Assembly (NCBI GenBank): GCA_035471785.1
Contig: DATIPQ010000031.1
Span: 1 to 49,503, forward strand
Length of the DNA stretch: 49,503 nt
Source of the DNA: Acidobacteriota bacterium
GTDB lineage: Bacteria; Acidobacteriota; UBA6911; RPQK01; DATIPO01
Direction: 5' to 3'
Shown here: one piece after another, positions 29,898 through 38,915 of the stretch
Numbering within the stretch: position 1 is the stretch's first letter
Layout of the letters: each line of letters opens with the position of its first letter
Position numbers and translations under genes: made by a program
Notes under the pieces: generated by a model
What the model saw: the letters and a program-made list of their open reading frames with translations, nothing else
What the model was told of the DNA's origin: nothing
Databases searched by the model: none

Positions 29898-32672
29898 ATG
29901 GCCGCTTGTCCTCACTGCGGGGCGGAAGTCGATCAGCAGGCGCGTTTCTGCGCCGCCTGCGGGGCCGCCCTGCCGACCGGGGACGCGGACGCTACGCTGT
30001 TGGGAGAACCGCCCCCGTCATCAGCCGCTTCCTCCACCCCACGCTCCCCTCCAAGCTCGGCGGCGGGATTGACCAGCCAGGTGCACTCCGACGCCCTTTT
30101 CTCCCCCGGAGCGCTTTTCGCCCGCCGCTACCGCATCGTGGGAATGCTGGGCAAGGGCGGCATGGGAGAGGTTTACCGGGCCGACGACATCAAACTGGGC
30201 CAGCCGGTGGCGCTCAAGTTCCTTCCCCGCCAACTGGCCGCGGACCCGCGCCGCCTGGCCCGCTTTCACGACGAAGTGCGGCTGGCCCGTCAGGTGACCC
30301 ATCCCAACGTTTGCCGGGTGCACGACATCGGCGATTGGGAGGGATTGCACTATCTCTCCATGGAATACATCGACGGCGAAGACCTCTCCTCTCTGCTGCG
30401 CCGCATCGGACGCCTGCCTTCCGACAAGGCCGTGCAACTGGCCCGCCAGCTTTGCGCCGGACTGGAGGCCGCTCACGAGCAGGGGGTGCTGCACCGCGAC
30501 CTCAAGCCGGCCAACATCATGATCGACGGGCGAGGGCGCGCCCGCATTACCGATTTCGGACTGGCCGCCGTGGCCGACGCCCTCAGTCCGGGAGACGTGG
30601 CAGGCACTCCCGCCTACATGGCTCCCGAGCAGTTGCAGGGCGGAGAGGTCAGCGTGCGCAGCGACATCTACGCCCTGGGCCTGACGCTCTACGAGATCTT
30701 CACCGGACGCCAGACTCACAGCGCCAAGACCCTGGACGAGCTCAAGCGCCTGCGCAGCCGCGATTCGCAAGTCTCCATCACCCGCTACGCCCGCGATGCC
30801 GACCCGGCGGTGGAAAGCGTGATCCTGCGCTGCCTCAGCGCCGATCCCTCTCAGCGTCCGGCTTCGGCCCTGGAGGTGGCGGCGGCTCTTCCCGGAGGAG
30901 ACCCCCTGCAGGCCGCTCTGGCCGCCGGAGAAACGCCTTCGCCGGAAATGCTGGTGGCTTCGAGGGGATCGCAGGCGCTGACTCCGCAGAAGGCCTGGGC
31001 CGCGGTGGCGGGCATCGCCTTGCTGCTGGTGCTGGTGGCGGTGATCAGCCAGCAGGTGCGGCTGACCGAGAAGGTGGGCCTGCCGCGTCCGCCGGAGGCT
31101 CTGGCTGACCGCGCCCAGGAGCTGGCGGCCGAGCTGGGCTACGAGCAAGATGGCGCCGACCGCATCTGGGGCTTCGGCGTCGACCGGCGTCCGCTGCGCT
31201 GGAGGGCCGCCAACATGCGGGCCCAGGAGCGCTGGCGCGATCTGCAAGGCGATCCCTCGCTGATCTTCTGGTACCGTTCCTCGGAGAGTCCGATGCGTCC
31301 CCAGCGCAGCAACCTGAGGCCCACCTACGGGGACCCGCCCCTCTCCGCATCCGGCTCGCTGCGGCTATTGACCAACACGGCTGGACGGCTGCTGCAGTTG
31401 GAAGCTGTCGGCGGCCAGGCCGCTTTGTCACCTGCGGAGGCCGAAACCTCCTCGCCGGATACAGACTATCCGCCGCAGTGGAGGCTGCTTTTTGAACGGG
31501 CGGGTCTGGATCCCGAGCAGTGGCGTCCGGCGCCGGTGGACTTCACGCCTCCCTCCTTCGCCGATCAGCGTCTGGCCTGGCGTCCCCTTGCCGCCAACCA
31601 ACAGGATGCAGCGTCGGATGAGGCCGCGGGGAAACCCCTGCAAGTCCAAATGGCTGCGCTGGGAGGAAAGGTAACCTATTTCCGCGTCATGCAGCCCTGG
31701 ACGCCTGGGCCGCAGGGCTGGTCCCCACCGCCCAGCTTCGTCGACCGGCTGGTCAGCATCGTGGGTTTGGTGCTCACCCCCCTTATCCTGGGTCTGGGCC
31801 TGTGGATGGCCCGCCGCCAGTTGCGCCAGGGCAAAGGCGACCGCCGCAGCGCCTTCCGTCTGGCAGCCGTCTTTCTGCTGGTCGAAATCGCGCGCTGGTT
31901 CATCACCACTCACTATCTTGGAACCCTCAGCTTGCAGTGGGGGCTGCTGCTGGATTGGTTGGCTTCGCGCCTCTTCAATGCCGCCACCCTGTGGCTGGTC
32001 TATATCGCCTTGGAGCCGTTCGCCCGCCGCTACTGGTCTCAGGGACTCATCTCCTGGACCAAGATGCTCAGCCGCGGTTTCTCCGACCGCCTGGTGGCCC
32101 GCGATTTGTTGCTGGGGATCCTGATGGGGGCCGTGGTGACCGTTTCCAACGCTTCCCAGCCGCTGCTGGCTCAGGTGCTGGGGACGACTCCTCCTCCTCC
32201 ACTGGCTTACGGGATTCCTTCCCTTGCCGGAATCCGCGAAACCATGGGCGTGTGGCTGGCCGCCTTCCCGGACGGGGTCCTCTCGGCCATCACGGGGACC
32301 TTCGTCTTCCTGCTGCTGCGCTACTTCCTCAAGAAGCAATGGCTGGCCGCCCTGGCCACCGTCGCCCTTTACACGCTGGCGGGACCGGGCCTGGCCGGCG
32401 GCGACGTGACCCTCGATCTCTTCTTCAACGTCATCGAGGTCTCGATCGTCCTCTTCACCCTGCTGCGCTTCGGACTGCTGGCCACCGTGGCGGCTTTCGT
32501 GGCCATGGACTGGCTCAGCGGCGCCCCCATGACCCTGGAATTCTCGGCTTGGTACGGCGGCCTGGCCCTAACCACCCTGCTGCTGACCCTGGGCATCTCG
32601 ACCTACTGCGCCTATGCTTCGCAACTTCCAAGGTCCAAGCGCCAACTCACGATTGCCGAACGAGGCTTGTGA
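29898..32672 (+). CDS. Zinc-ribbon Ser/Thr protein kinase with polytopic membrane C-terminus
   Basis: A 924-residue protein. Residues 4-21 form a zinc ribbon (CPHC...CAAC). The Hanks-type kinase domain spans about 79-335 with G-loop LGKGGMGEVYRA, Lys107 (VALKFLP), HRDLKPANIM (199-208), DFG 219-221 and APEQ; all catalytic residues are intact. A membrane helix follows (about 366-384), then a 215-residue extracytoplasmic region, then about eight further hydrophobic helices (about 610-905) that include the ALEPFARRYW-GLISWTKML block I associate with other acidobacterial kinases. The start has AGGA 7 nt upstream; a GTG two codons earlier is possible. Sensing by the outer or membrane part with signalling inward is inferred; the substrate is unknown. 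Confidence 0.9.
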   Translation: MAACPHCGAEVDQQARFCAACGAALPTGDADATLLGEPPPSSAASSTPRSPPSSAAGLTSQVHSDALFSPGALFARRYRIVGMLGKGGMGEVYRADDIKLGQPVALKFLPRQLAADPRRLARFHDEVRLARQVTHPNVCRVHDIGDWEGLHYLSMEYIDGEDLSSLLRRIGRLPSDKAVQLARQLCAGLEAAHEQGVLHRDLKPANIMIDGRGRARITDFGLAAVADALSPGDVAGTPAYMAPEQLQGGEVSVRSDIYALGLTLYEIFTGRQTHSAKTLDELKRLRSRDSQVSITRYARDADPAVESVILRCLSADPSQRPASALEVAAALPGGDPLQAALAAGETPSPEMLVASRGSQALTPQKAWAAVAGIALLLVLVAVISQQVRLTEKVGLPRPPEALADRAQELAAELGYEQDGADRIWGFGVDRRPLRWRAANMRAQERWRDLQGDPSLIFWYRSSESPMRPQRSNLRPTYGDPPLSASGSLRLLTNTAGRLLQLEAVGGQAALSPAEAETSSPDTDYPPQWRLLFERAGLDPEQWRPAPVDFTPPSFADQRLAWRPLAANQQDAASDEAAGKPLQVQMAALGGKVTYFRVMQPWTPGPQGWSPPPSFVDRLVSIVGLVLTPLILGLGLWMARRQLRQGKGDRRSAFRLAAVFLLVEIARWFITTHYLGTLSLQWGLLLDWLASRLFNAATLWLVYIALEPFARRYWSQGLISWTKMLSRGFSDRLVARDLLLGILMGAVVTVSNASQPLLAQVLGTTPPPPLAYGIPSLAGIRETMGVWLAAFPDGVLSAITGTFVFLLLRYFLKKQWLAALATVALYTLAGPGLAGGDVTLDLFFNVIEVSIVLFTLLRFGLLATVAAFVAMDWLSGAPMTLEFSAWYGGLALTTLLLTLGISTYCAYASQLPRSKRQLTIAERGL

Positions 32673-32732
32673 GTTGTTAGAGTTGAGGGTTGAAAGTTGC
32701 GCAACGTGCGCATTTGGGGCAGAATTCTTGAC

Positions 32733-33389
32733 ATGTTCAAGCGTCTCTTCGGTCGGGGAGCCGACGATTCCAAAGACTCTGGGGCCGAGGGCTCCTTTCA
32801 TCGACTGGGCTGGGTGGCGGCCGAGAACAACGACTACGGCGTGCGCATGCTCGACTGCCGCAGCTACACGCGTTCGGTGCCCGCCAACTCCGACAACCCT
32901 TCGGTGGCGGCCCGCTTCTTGCGCTTGCGCCAGGCGCAGTCTTCGGATTTTCAGGGGCGCACGCCTCATGAGGCGGTCTCCATCGACTGCGATCTGAGCT
33001 TCCCGCCGCGCCAGGCCTCCACGGGACCCATCCACCGGGCCCGGGTGATGGAAGACAAGTGGGACGTCTATCAGGTCGGCAACGACTGGTGTTTCATCGC
33101 CAACTGGTCGGGGGAGCCGGTCTTCATCCTCAGCACCGAAGAAGACAAGGAGGGCGTCAGAGCCACCCGTTTGCAGGCTTGCCTCGATATGGCCGGAGGG
33201 GACGAAACCCTGGCCCTGCGTCAGGCCGACTACCTGGCCAAGCACTACATCTACGACTGGGGCGGCCCTTTGCCTCTTCCCCAGGGATTCCCCGAGCAGC
33301 CCCGCCAAATCGCCGAGTACGCCTTCGAGCACTACGGCCGCAGAGCCTCCTTCGCCACCTTTGAAGACACCCTTCCCCTGCGGCCGTAA
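32733..33389 (+). CDS. Uncharacterised protein (218 aa) downstream of the kinase
   Basis: The frame starts MFKRLFGRGADDSKDS and shows no signal peptide or membrane segment. The sequence is rich in aromatic residues (VYQVGNDWCFIANWSGEPVF, HYIYDWGGPLPLP), looks alpha/beta and soluble, and has no motif I recognise. The first residues (FKRLFGR) could form a short amphipathic membrane-binding helix. It starts 60 bp after the kinase stop on the same strand, so it may be co-expressed and even a kinase partner or substrate (inference only). The ribosome-binding site is weak; a TTG at 32697 is in frame. Its end is convergent with the sensor kinase gene. Confidence 0.7.
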   Translation: MFKRLFGRGADDSKDSGAEGSFHRLGWVAAENNDYGVRMLDCRSYTRSVPANSDNPSVAARFLRLRQAQSSDFQGRTPHEAVSIDCDLSFPPRQASTGPIHRARVMEDKWDVYQVGNDWCFIANWSGEPVFILSTEEDKEGVRATRLQACLDMAGGDETLALRQADYLAKHYIYDWGGPLPLPQGFPEQPRQIAEYAFEHYGRRASFATFEDTLPLRP

Positions 33390-33390
33390 A

Positions 33391-33448
33391 CAAGTTCGAA
33401 GTAAGTTCGAAGTGCGATTTTCGAAGTGCGAACTGCGCGAACTGCGCG
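33391..33448. repeat. Degenerate short direct repeats between convergent genes
   Basis: AAGTTCGAAGT occurs twice in tandem, then TTCGAAGTGCGA, then GCGAACT twice, all variations of a TTCGAA-containing unit. They fill most of the 62-bp gap between convergent stops. No terminator is recognisable. Confidence 0.5.
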
Positions 33449-33451
33449 GCT

Positions 33452-34852
33452 TTAATCGTCGTCTTCTTCAGGGAGCGGAAGGCGCAAGCGGGCGATGCAG
33501 CCGGTGCGGTCGCGGCGGTTTTCAAGGGTGAGGGCGCCGCCGTGGGCTTCGGCGATCTGGCGGCTCAGCACCAGGCCGATTCCGCTGCCGCCCTTCTTGG
33601 TGGTGTAGAAGGGCACGAAGAGGTTGGCGGTGTCGGAAAGTCCCGGTCCTTCGTCGCGCACGAACAGTTCCAGCACGGCGCCGGCGATTTTCCATCCTAC
33701 CTCCACCTTGCCTTGGCCCTCGGCCGCTTCGGCGGCGTTCTTGATGAGGTTGATGAGCACCTGCTCGAGTTGGGCGGCGTCGGCTTCCATGGTGAGGTCG
33801 GGCCCTTCCAGCACTCTGACTTCGGCGCGGGTTTCCAGCCCCGCCACCCGCTGGGCCAGGGTGGCCATGTCCATGGGAGCCAGTTCGGGCTGGGGAAGGC
33901 GGGCCAGGCGCGAGTAGGAACTCATGAAGCGGATGAGCGAGTCGGCCCGCGTGCTGATGACGGAGAGTCCGCGCTTGGTGTCGTCCTGCCAGTCTTCAGG
34001 CAGGGGTTCCAGCGCCAGCAGGGTGCTCAGCGATCCGGCCATGGACTTGATGGGGGTGAGCGAGTTGTTGAGCTCGTGTCCCAGCACCCGCACCAGCCGC
34101 TGCCAGGCCTGGCGCTCCTCTTCGCGCAGGGCCTGGGAGAGGTCTGTCATGACGATCAGGGTGTGAGGCAAGCCGCCTTCCCTGAAGCTGGAACGGCGCA
34201 TCCCCCAGCGTCCGATGCCGCCAGGGAAGGTCTTGTTGAGGGTGCGCACGGCCTTGCCGCTAAGTGCTTTCGCCAGCCCCAATTGGGCGGCGCTGCGGCC
34301 CAGGATGCGATCCTGGGGCTGAGCCAGCAGGCGTTCGCCGGCCCGGTTGACCAGGCGCAAACGGTTTTCCTGATCGAAGGCGAATACGGCCACGTCGATC
34401 TCGGCCATGACGGCCCGCAGCAGGTTGGTGGCGTCCACCATATCCAGCCGCTGGCGCTTGAGGGTGGAGCCCAGCACGTTGACCTCGATGGCCGCCGCGC
34501 CTACCGCGTCGTCATAGCGTCCCGGGCGGATGCGGATGGAATAGTCGCCCTCGCGCAGCGCCGCCAGCATGTTGGAGACGGTCTGCAATGGAAAGACGAC
34601 CCGCTCCCGCAGCATCACGGCGCAGCCGATCCAGGCCGCCAGCAGCACCACGCTGACCGTCCACTGCACTTTGGCGGTGTAGTCGCCCCACCAGATCAGG
34701 TACATGACCAGCCCTACGGCCGGCAGTCCTCCCAGCAGGGAGAGCAGCATGACACGGGTCTCGTGCTTGAGCAGGTGGCCCCGGTCGGGCGGCTGAGTGG
34801 AGAGGTCGGGAGGGGTGATCTCGATGCGGTTGTCGAGGGGGGAGTCGCTCAC
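33452..34852 (-). CDS. NtrY-type sensor histidine kinase
   Basis: A 466-residue membrane kinase. Two helices (about 34-54 and 63-82) enclose a very short periplasmic loop, so sensing is probably intramembrane or cytoplasmic. A HAMP-like segment (83-135) and a PAS domain (about 140-240; DVAVFAFDQENRLRLVNRAG) precede the phosphoacceptor His259 in VLGHELNNSLTPIKS, which is the NtrY/NtrB-type H-box. The ATPase domain shows the N-box INLIKNAAEAAEG, the G1 box DEGPGL, FVPFYTTKKGG and GIGLVLSRQIAEAHGG. Its start overlaps the regulator's stop by 4 bp, so the two are translationally coupled; it is the last gene of the efflux unit. Confidence 0.93.
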   Translation of the reverse strand: MSDSPLDNRIEITPPDLSTQPPDRGHLLKHETRVMLLSLLGGLPAVGLVMYLIWWGDYTAKVQWTVSVVLLAAWIGCAVMLRERVVFPLQTVSNMLAALREGDYSIRIRPGRYDDAVGAAAIEVNVLGSTLKRQRLDMVDATNLLRAVMAEIDVAVFAFDQENRLRLVNRAGERLLAQPQDRILGRSAAQLGLAKALSGKAVRTLNKTFPGGIGRWGMRRSSFREGGLPHTLIVMTDLSQALREEERQAWQRLVRVLGHELNNSLTPIKSMAGSLSTLLALEPLPEDWQDDTKRGLSVISTRADSLIRFMSSYSRLARLPQPELAPMDMATLAQRVAGLETRAEVRVLEGPDLTMEADAAQLEQVLINLIKNAAEAAEGQGKVEVGWKIAGAVLELFVRDEGPGLSDTANLFVPFYTTKKGGSGIGLVLSRQIAEAHGGALTLENRRDRTGCIARLRLPLPEEDDD

Positions 34853-36213
34853 GTTCGGATCCTCTCCAGGCGCCGATAGAGGGCGCTGCGGCTGAGGCCC
34901 AGCGCCTTGGCGGCCTGGCTGACGTTGTCCTCGGCCCGCTCCAGGGCCCGCTTGATAAGGTATTCTTCGGCGTCCTCCAGGGTCAGGTCTTCCAGGCGGG
35001 GAGCCGCCTCGCGTCCGCCGCGAAGGCCCAGGTCCTCGGCCTGCACGCGACGTCCCTGGGCCATCAGCGTGGCCCGTTCCACGGCATGGTCGAGTTCGCG
35101 GATGTTGCCCGGCCAGGCGTAGTCGAGGAGGGCCTTGAGGGCGCCTTCCTCGAAGCCTTCCAGTTCCTTGCGGTAGCGCTTGTTGTGGATCTTGAGGAAG
35201 TACCTGGCCAGCAGGGGAATGTCCTCGCGCCGATCGCGCAGGGGAGGCAGCGCGATCTCCACCGTGTTGAGGCGGAAGAGCAGGTCCTGACGGAAGCGGC
35301 CCTCCTCGACTTCTTCGTCCAGGTCGGAGTTGGTGGCTGAGATGACCCTGACGTCGACCTTCTTGGTCTTGGAGGAGCCGACCCGCTCGAACTCGCCGGT
35401 TTCCAGCACGCGCAGCAGCTTGGCCTGCTGAGGAAGAGGGATATTGGCGATCTCGTCCAGGAACAGCGTGCCGTTGTCGGCCATCTCGAAGCGGCCCACT
35501 CGATCACTCTTGGCGTCGGTGTAGGCTCCCTTGACATGGCCGAACATCTCGCTCTCGAAGACGCCTTCGGACAGGCCGCCCATGTTGACGGTGTTGAGGG
35601 GCTTGGAAGAGCGTCCCGAGATGGCGTGAATGACCCGCGCCACCACGCCCTTGCCGCTGCCGTTCTCCCCAGTGATGAGAATGTTGGCATCGGCCGGTCC
35701 CACCCGCTCGATGATCTGCAGCACCGGCTTCATGGCCGACGACTCGGCGATGAAGTGAGGCTTGTTTTCGCCCCTCAGCAGCTTGTTCTCGGCTTCCAGA
35801 ACCTCTTCGCGGCGCAGGGCCTGGCCCAGTTCGATCTGGTTCTGGATGATGCTCAGCAGGCGGTGGTTGTCCCAGGGCTTTTCGATGAAGTTGCGCGCGC
35901 CCCGGCGCATGGCTTCCACGGCGATATCGATGCTTCCCCAGGCCGTCATCACCACCACCGGGAGGGTGCCGTCGACAGCCTGTATCTGAGGCAGCAAGTC
36001 GAGGCCCTCGCGGCCCGAGGTGGTATCGCGGGCGTAGTTAAGGTCCATCAGCAGGCAGTCGTAGTCCTGCTTCTTGACCTGGTCGAGGATGGCCTCCGGT
36101 GAGTCAGCCGAGTCAACTTGATATTTCTCGCCCTTGAAGAGTAGGCGAAGCGCTTCTAAGACATCGGCCTGATCGTCGGCGATCAGGACCCGTGGGCGAT
36201 CCTTTTCGGGCAT
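34849..36213 (-). CDS. NtrC-family sigma-54-dependent response regulator
   Basis: A 454-residue regulator. The receiver domain has D13/D14 and phosphoacceptor D57 (LLMDLNY). The AAA+ domain carries Walker A GENGSGKG (182-189), Walker B FLDEIANIPL (251-260) and sensor motifs; the sigma-54-contact loop, usually GAFTGA, reads GAYTDA (229-234). The C-terminal Fis-type HTH is NVSQAAKALGLSRSALYRRL. Phosphorylated NtrC proteins remodel sigma-54 polymerase at -24/-12 promoters. Such a promoter lies upstream of the first gene of this unit (40199-40213), making autogenous control of the pump likely. It follows the TolC-like gene after 97 bp that contain two hairpins. Confidence 0.93.
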   Translation of the reverse strand: MPEKDRPRVLIADDQADVLEALRLLFKGEKYQVDSADSPEAILDQVKKQDYDCLLMDLNYARDTTSGREGLDLLPQIQAVDGTLPVVVMTAWGSIDIAVEAMRRGARNFIEKPWDNHRLLSIIQNQIELGQALRREEVLEAENKLLRGENKPHFIAESSAMKPVLQIIERVGPADANILITGENGSGKGVVARVIHAISGRSSKPLNTVNMGGLSEGVFESEMFGHVKGAYTDAKSDRVGRFEMADNGTLFLDEIANIPLPQQAKLLRVLETGEFERVGSSKTKKVDVRVISATNSDLDEEVEEGRFRQDLLFRLNTVEIALPPLRDRREDIPLLARYFLKIHNKRYRKELEGFEEGALKALLDYAWPGNIRELDHAVERATLMAQGRRVQAEDLGLRGGREAAPRLEDLTLEDAEEYLIKRALERAEDNVSQAAKALGLSRSALYRRLERIRT

Positions 36214-36242
36214 ACCATTGACATTTTAGGCCAACTGGGAGC

Positions 36243-36298
36243 GGCGGTGCCCGCCAAAGGCGCGAAAAGTGTCCGGAAATGGGATTACTTCGCGCCTT
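36243..36298 (-). promoter_or_regulatory. Two hairpins between the TolC-like and regulator genes
   Basis: AAGGCGCGAA (36257-36266) pairs perfectly with TTCGCGCCTT (36289-36298), and GGCGG-TGC-CCGCC (36243-36255) forms a second stem nearby. They lie just after the TolC-like stop on the operon's coding strand. Without a U-tract they may partially terminate or process the transcript, lowering regulator/kinase expression relative to pump genes (inference). Confidence 0.45.
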
Positions 36299-36310
36299 GG
36301 GCGGTTCCTC

Positions 36311-37951
36311 TTAGGGTTGATCCTGCCCGCGGGCCAGGGAGACTTGGCTTTGCTCGATGATCTGGTGGGTAGCCCGCATGAGGGCCGTCACCGCCTGTTC
36401 GTAGTCGATCAGGGCCCGCAGTTCCTGGGCTTCGGCGCTGGTCAGGTCGCGCTGGAAGCGCAGCACCTGGAAGTTGGTTGAGAATCCCGCTTGAAAGCGC
36501 CGGTTTTCGCCGCGCAACTGCTCTTCCGAGAGTTCGCGGGCCAAACGCGCCGATTCCAGCCGCTTGCCCTGGGTCTTGAGGCCCTCGAAAGCATTGCGCA
36601 CTTCGACGATGATGCCTTGCTGGGCGTTCTTGAGGCGGCTTAGATTCTGGCGCTCGCGGATGCGGGCCTGGGCCAGATTGCCTTCCATGGTGCGGTTGCC
36701 CAGCGGAATGCGGACGTCGACGAAGGCCGACCAGGTGTGAAAGTTGAAGCTGAAAGCGTCGGTAAAGACGTCGCCGAGGCCGCTGGCCTCGCCGCCTCCG
36801 GCGGCATTCGACGTATAGCTCAGCCGCAGGTCGACCTGGGGTTTCAGTTCTTTCTTGAAGAAGGTCTGGTCGACGGCATCCTGTTCGAGCCGGCTCTCGA
36901 CTTGCTTCAGTTCAGGCCGGTTCTGCAGCGCCAGGTCGACGGCCTCGTTCAGTGTCATTTTGATCTCGGGCGTCCGGGGCGTATCGGTGGGATAGACGCT
37001 AAGCGACCAGATGGAGGCTTTGGGGTCGTCGGACATCAACTGCTTGAGCCGGTTCTGGGCGTTGATGATCTGCACCTCCGAGCTGATCATCTCCTGCTCG
37101 CGGAGGGCTACCTCGGCGCGCGAGGAGGTGATTTCGATGGGCGCTGAAACCCCGATGTTGACCCGCTTCTGATTGTTCTTGTGCTGGGTGATGGCCAGCG
37201 CCATCCCCTCGCGGCGGGTCTCGTAGTTGTTGATGGCGAAGACCAGTTCCCAATAGCGGTCCTGCACCTGCTGGATGACTAAAGACACCTGCACCTCGAA
37301 CTGCAGATCGTTGATTTCCAGATCGAGGTTGCGCAGCTTGAGCAGGCGCTGGGTCTGAGTTTCGCGGAATCCCCGCCACAGGGGCTGCCGAAAGTTGGCC
37401 GAAAAAGAAGCCCGGTAGGCCGGATTGGCGAACTGGAAGGCGCTGTTGGAGTCGCTTCGGTTGCTGAAGTAGCTGACGGAAAAGTCGGCCCCGCTGGGCA
37501 GATTCTGGAGCAGGCGGCCGCTGTAGCTGAATTGCTTCTGGGCGAAGACCTCCGCGCCCTCGCCGGCTTCCAGGTCCGAAATGGTGGGAGACTCCGCGTC
37601 TTGCCATCCCACTGAGAACTCCAGGGCCGGATCGTAGAAGCCGCGGGTAGAGACGATTTGCTCGCGGGTCAGTTCTTCGTTGAAGTTTTCGATGGCGATG
37701 TCGAGATTGTGCAGAAGAGCCAGGCGGATGGCGTCCTGCAGGGTCAGTTCCATAATGGTCTGGCCGCCGGCCTCGACTTTATCCCGGTAAGGCGGAGGCA
37801 CTTCCAGTTCCTCGGCCTGCAGTTGGCGTGAAACTTCCAGGGGCGATCTCTGCTGCTCTTGCTCTTGACCGCTTTCCTGAGCGGCCAGAGGGCTGAGCAG
37901 AAGCAGAAACGCCGTCAAAAGAGGCAGGATTTTTCTGGCGCTGGTGTTCAT
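36311..37951 (-). CDS. TolC-like outer membrane efflux protein
   Basis: A 546-residue protein with a Sec signal peptide (about 1-22). The body shows the OEP family's two repeated halves with long coiled-coil helices: TLQDAIRLALLHNLDIAIE at the first half, TLNEAVDLALQNRPELKQVE at the second, and QARIRERQNLSRLKNAQQG leading into the last helices. I chose ATG 37951 (GGAG 7 nt upstream) at the signal peptide; the longer open frame upstream runs through a GC-rich gap. It is the third gene after the membrane-fusion and ATPase genes. It would form the outer-membrane exit duct of a tripartite pump. The family often has about 450-500 residues; this one has an added N-terminal Glu-rich stretch. Confidence 0.9.
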   Translation of the reverse strand: MNTSARKILPLLTAFLLLLSPLAAQESGQEQEQQRSPLEVSRQLQAEELEVPPPYRDKVEAGGQTIMELTLQDAIRLALLHNLDIAIENFNEELTREQIVSTRGFYDPALEFSVGWQDAESPTISDLEAGEGAEVFAQKQFSYSGRLLQNLPSGADFSVSYFSNRSDSNSAFQFANPAYRASFSANFRQPLWRGFRETQTQRLLKLRNLDLEINDLQFEVQVSLVIQQVQDRYWELVFAINNYETRREGMALAITQHKNNQKRVNIGVSAPIEITSSRAEVALREQEMISSEVQIINAQNRLKQLMSDDPKASIWSLSVYPTDTPRTPEIKMTLNEAVDLALQNRPELKQVESRLEQDAVDQTFFKKELKPQVDLRLSYTSNAAGGGEASGLGDVFTDAFSFNFHTWSAFVDVRIPLGNRTMEGNLAQARIRERQNLSRLKNAQQGIIVEVRNAFEGLKTQGKRLESARLARELSEEQLRGENRRFQAGFSTNFQVLRFQRDLTSAEAQELRALIDYEQAVTALMRATHQIIEQSQVSLARGQDQP

Positions 37952-37997
37952 ATTGCTACTCCAATGAAACGGGTTCCCGGCGTTCCCGCCGGATCGG

Positions 37998-38018
37998 CTC
38001 CGGCTGGTCGAGCCGGAG
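37998..38018. promoter_or_regulatory. Hairpin in the 253-bp gap between ATPase and TolC-like genes
   Basis: CTCCGGCT-GGTCG-AGCCGGAG forms an 8-bp stem with a 5-nt loop. A second, very GC-rich block at about 38128-38176 (GGCCCGGC, GGGGCCGCCGGCCC, GCCGGGCCGC) can also fold. The gap contains no gene I can support and no sigma-54-like match on the minus strand. It may act as an attenuator or processing site within the operon. Confidence 0.35.
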
Positions 38019-38204
38019 AAAGAGTTTTGAGGTTCTCTCATTCGACACTTCGGCCTTTCGCCGTTAAAGACAGGCAAAGCAGGGTAGATCTTAACAGGGA
38101 GGGGGCAAGTCGGCGGGCGCGAAAAAGGCGGCCCGGCTCTGACCGGGGACCGGGGCCGCCGGCCCTGCCGGGCCGCTCCATGTCGTTGTCTTCGAATCCG
38201 TCCT

Positions 38205-38897
38205 TCAAACGGCGGCTTCGATGTGTCCTTCTTCAACGATCTGTCCGTCGAAGAGATGGACTTCGCGTTCGGCGTGAGCCGCGTAGCGCGGATCGTGAGT
38301 CACCATGCAGATGGTGGCCCCGTCGTTGTGCAGGTCTTGCAGCAGCTCCATCACCGCTTCGCCGTTGCGGGAGTCCAAGTTACCCGTGGGCTCGTCAGCC
38401 AGCAGGATAGAGGGCTTGCCTACCAGGGCGCGGGCCACGGCCACGCGCTGTTGCTGACCGCCTGAGAGCTGCGAAGGATAGTGCTTCATGCGGTGCGACA
38501 TGCCGACCCGGTCGAGCGCCCACTGCACCCGCTCTTTGCGTTCCGAGCCGGGCATGCGCCGGTAGGTCAGCGGCAGCTCGACGTTTTCGTAAACGTTGAG
38601 GTCGCCGATCAGATTGAAGTTCTGAAAGATGAAGCCGATTTCCTTGTTGCGGATCTTGGCCCGGTCGGACAGGCTCAGGTTGGCCACCGACTGCGCATTG
38701 AGGTGGTACTCGCCTTCGGTGGGCGTGTCCAGCAGTCCCAGAATGGAGAGCAGGGTGGACTTGCCGCATCCCGAAGGTCCCGAGACGGCGATGTACTCGC
38801 CTTCCTGGATTTCCATTTCGATGCCCGCCAAGGCATGGGTCTCCACCTCGTCGGTGTAAAAAACTTTCTTGACGCCTTTGAGTTCAATCAATGCCAT
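38205..38897 (-). CDS. ABC transporter ATP-binding protein (MacB/LolD type)
   Basis: A 230-residue ATPase with Walker A GPSGCGKST (about 39-47), Q-loop FIFQNFNLIG, signature LSGGQQQR, Walker B ILLADEPTGNLD and the H-loop His in CMVTHDPRYA. This is the MacB/LolD/FtsE subgroup, which partners with FtsX-like permeases, not with sugar or peptide importers. GGGAG lies upstream of the ATG. The gene is 18 bp after the membrane-fusion gene and 253 bp before the TolC-like gene. No permease is encoded in the unit, so it presumably serves separately encoded permeases. Confidence 0.94.
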   Translation of the reverse strand: MALIELKGVKKVFYTDEVETHALAGIEMEIQEGEYIAVSGPSGCGKSTLLSILGLLDTPTEGEYHLNAQSVANLSLSDRAKIRNKEIGFIFQNFNLIGDLNVYENVELPLTYRRMPGSERKERVQWALDRVGMSHRMKHYPSQLSGGQQQRVAVARALVGKPSILLADEPTGNLDSRNGEAVMELLQDLHNDGATICMVTHDPRYAAHAEREVHLFDGQIVEEGHIEAAV

Positions 38898-38915
38898 GGT
38901 GTTGATTCTCCCTAG

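Noticed and set aside
29427-30072. Open frames on both strands across 29.4-30.1 kb
   Set aside because: They run through REP-like repeats and out of frame through the permease and kinase genes; the DNA repeats explain them.
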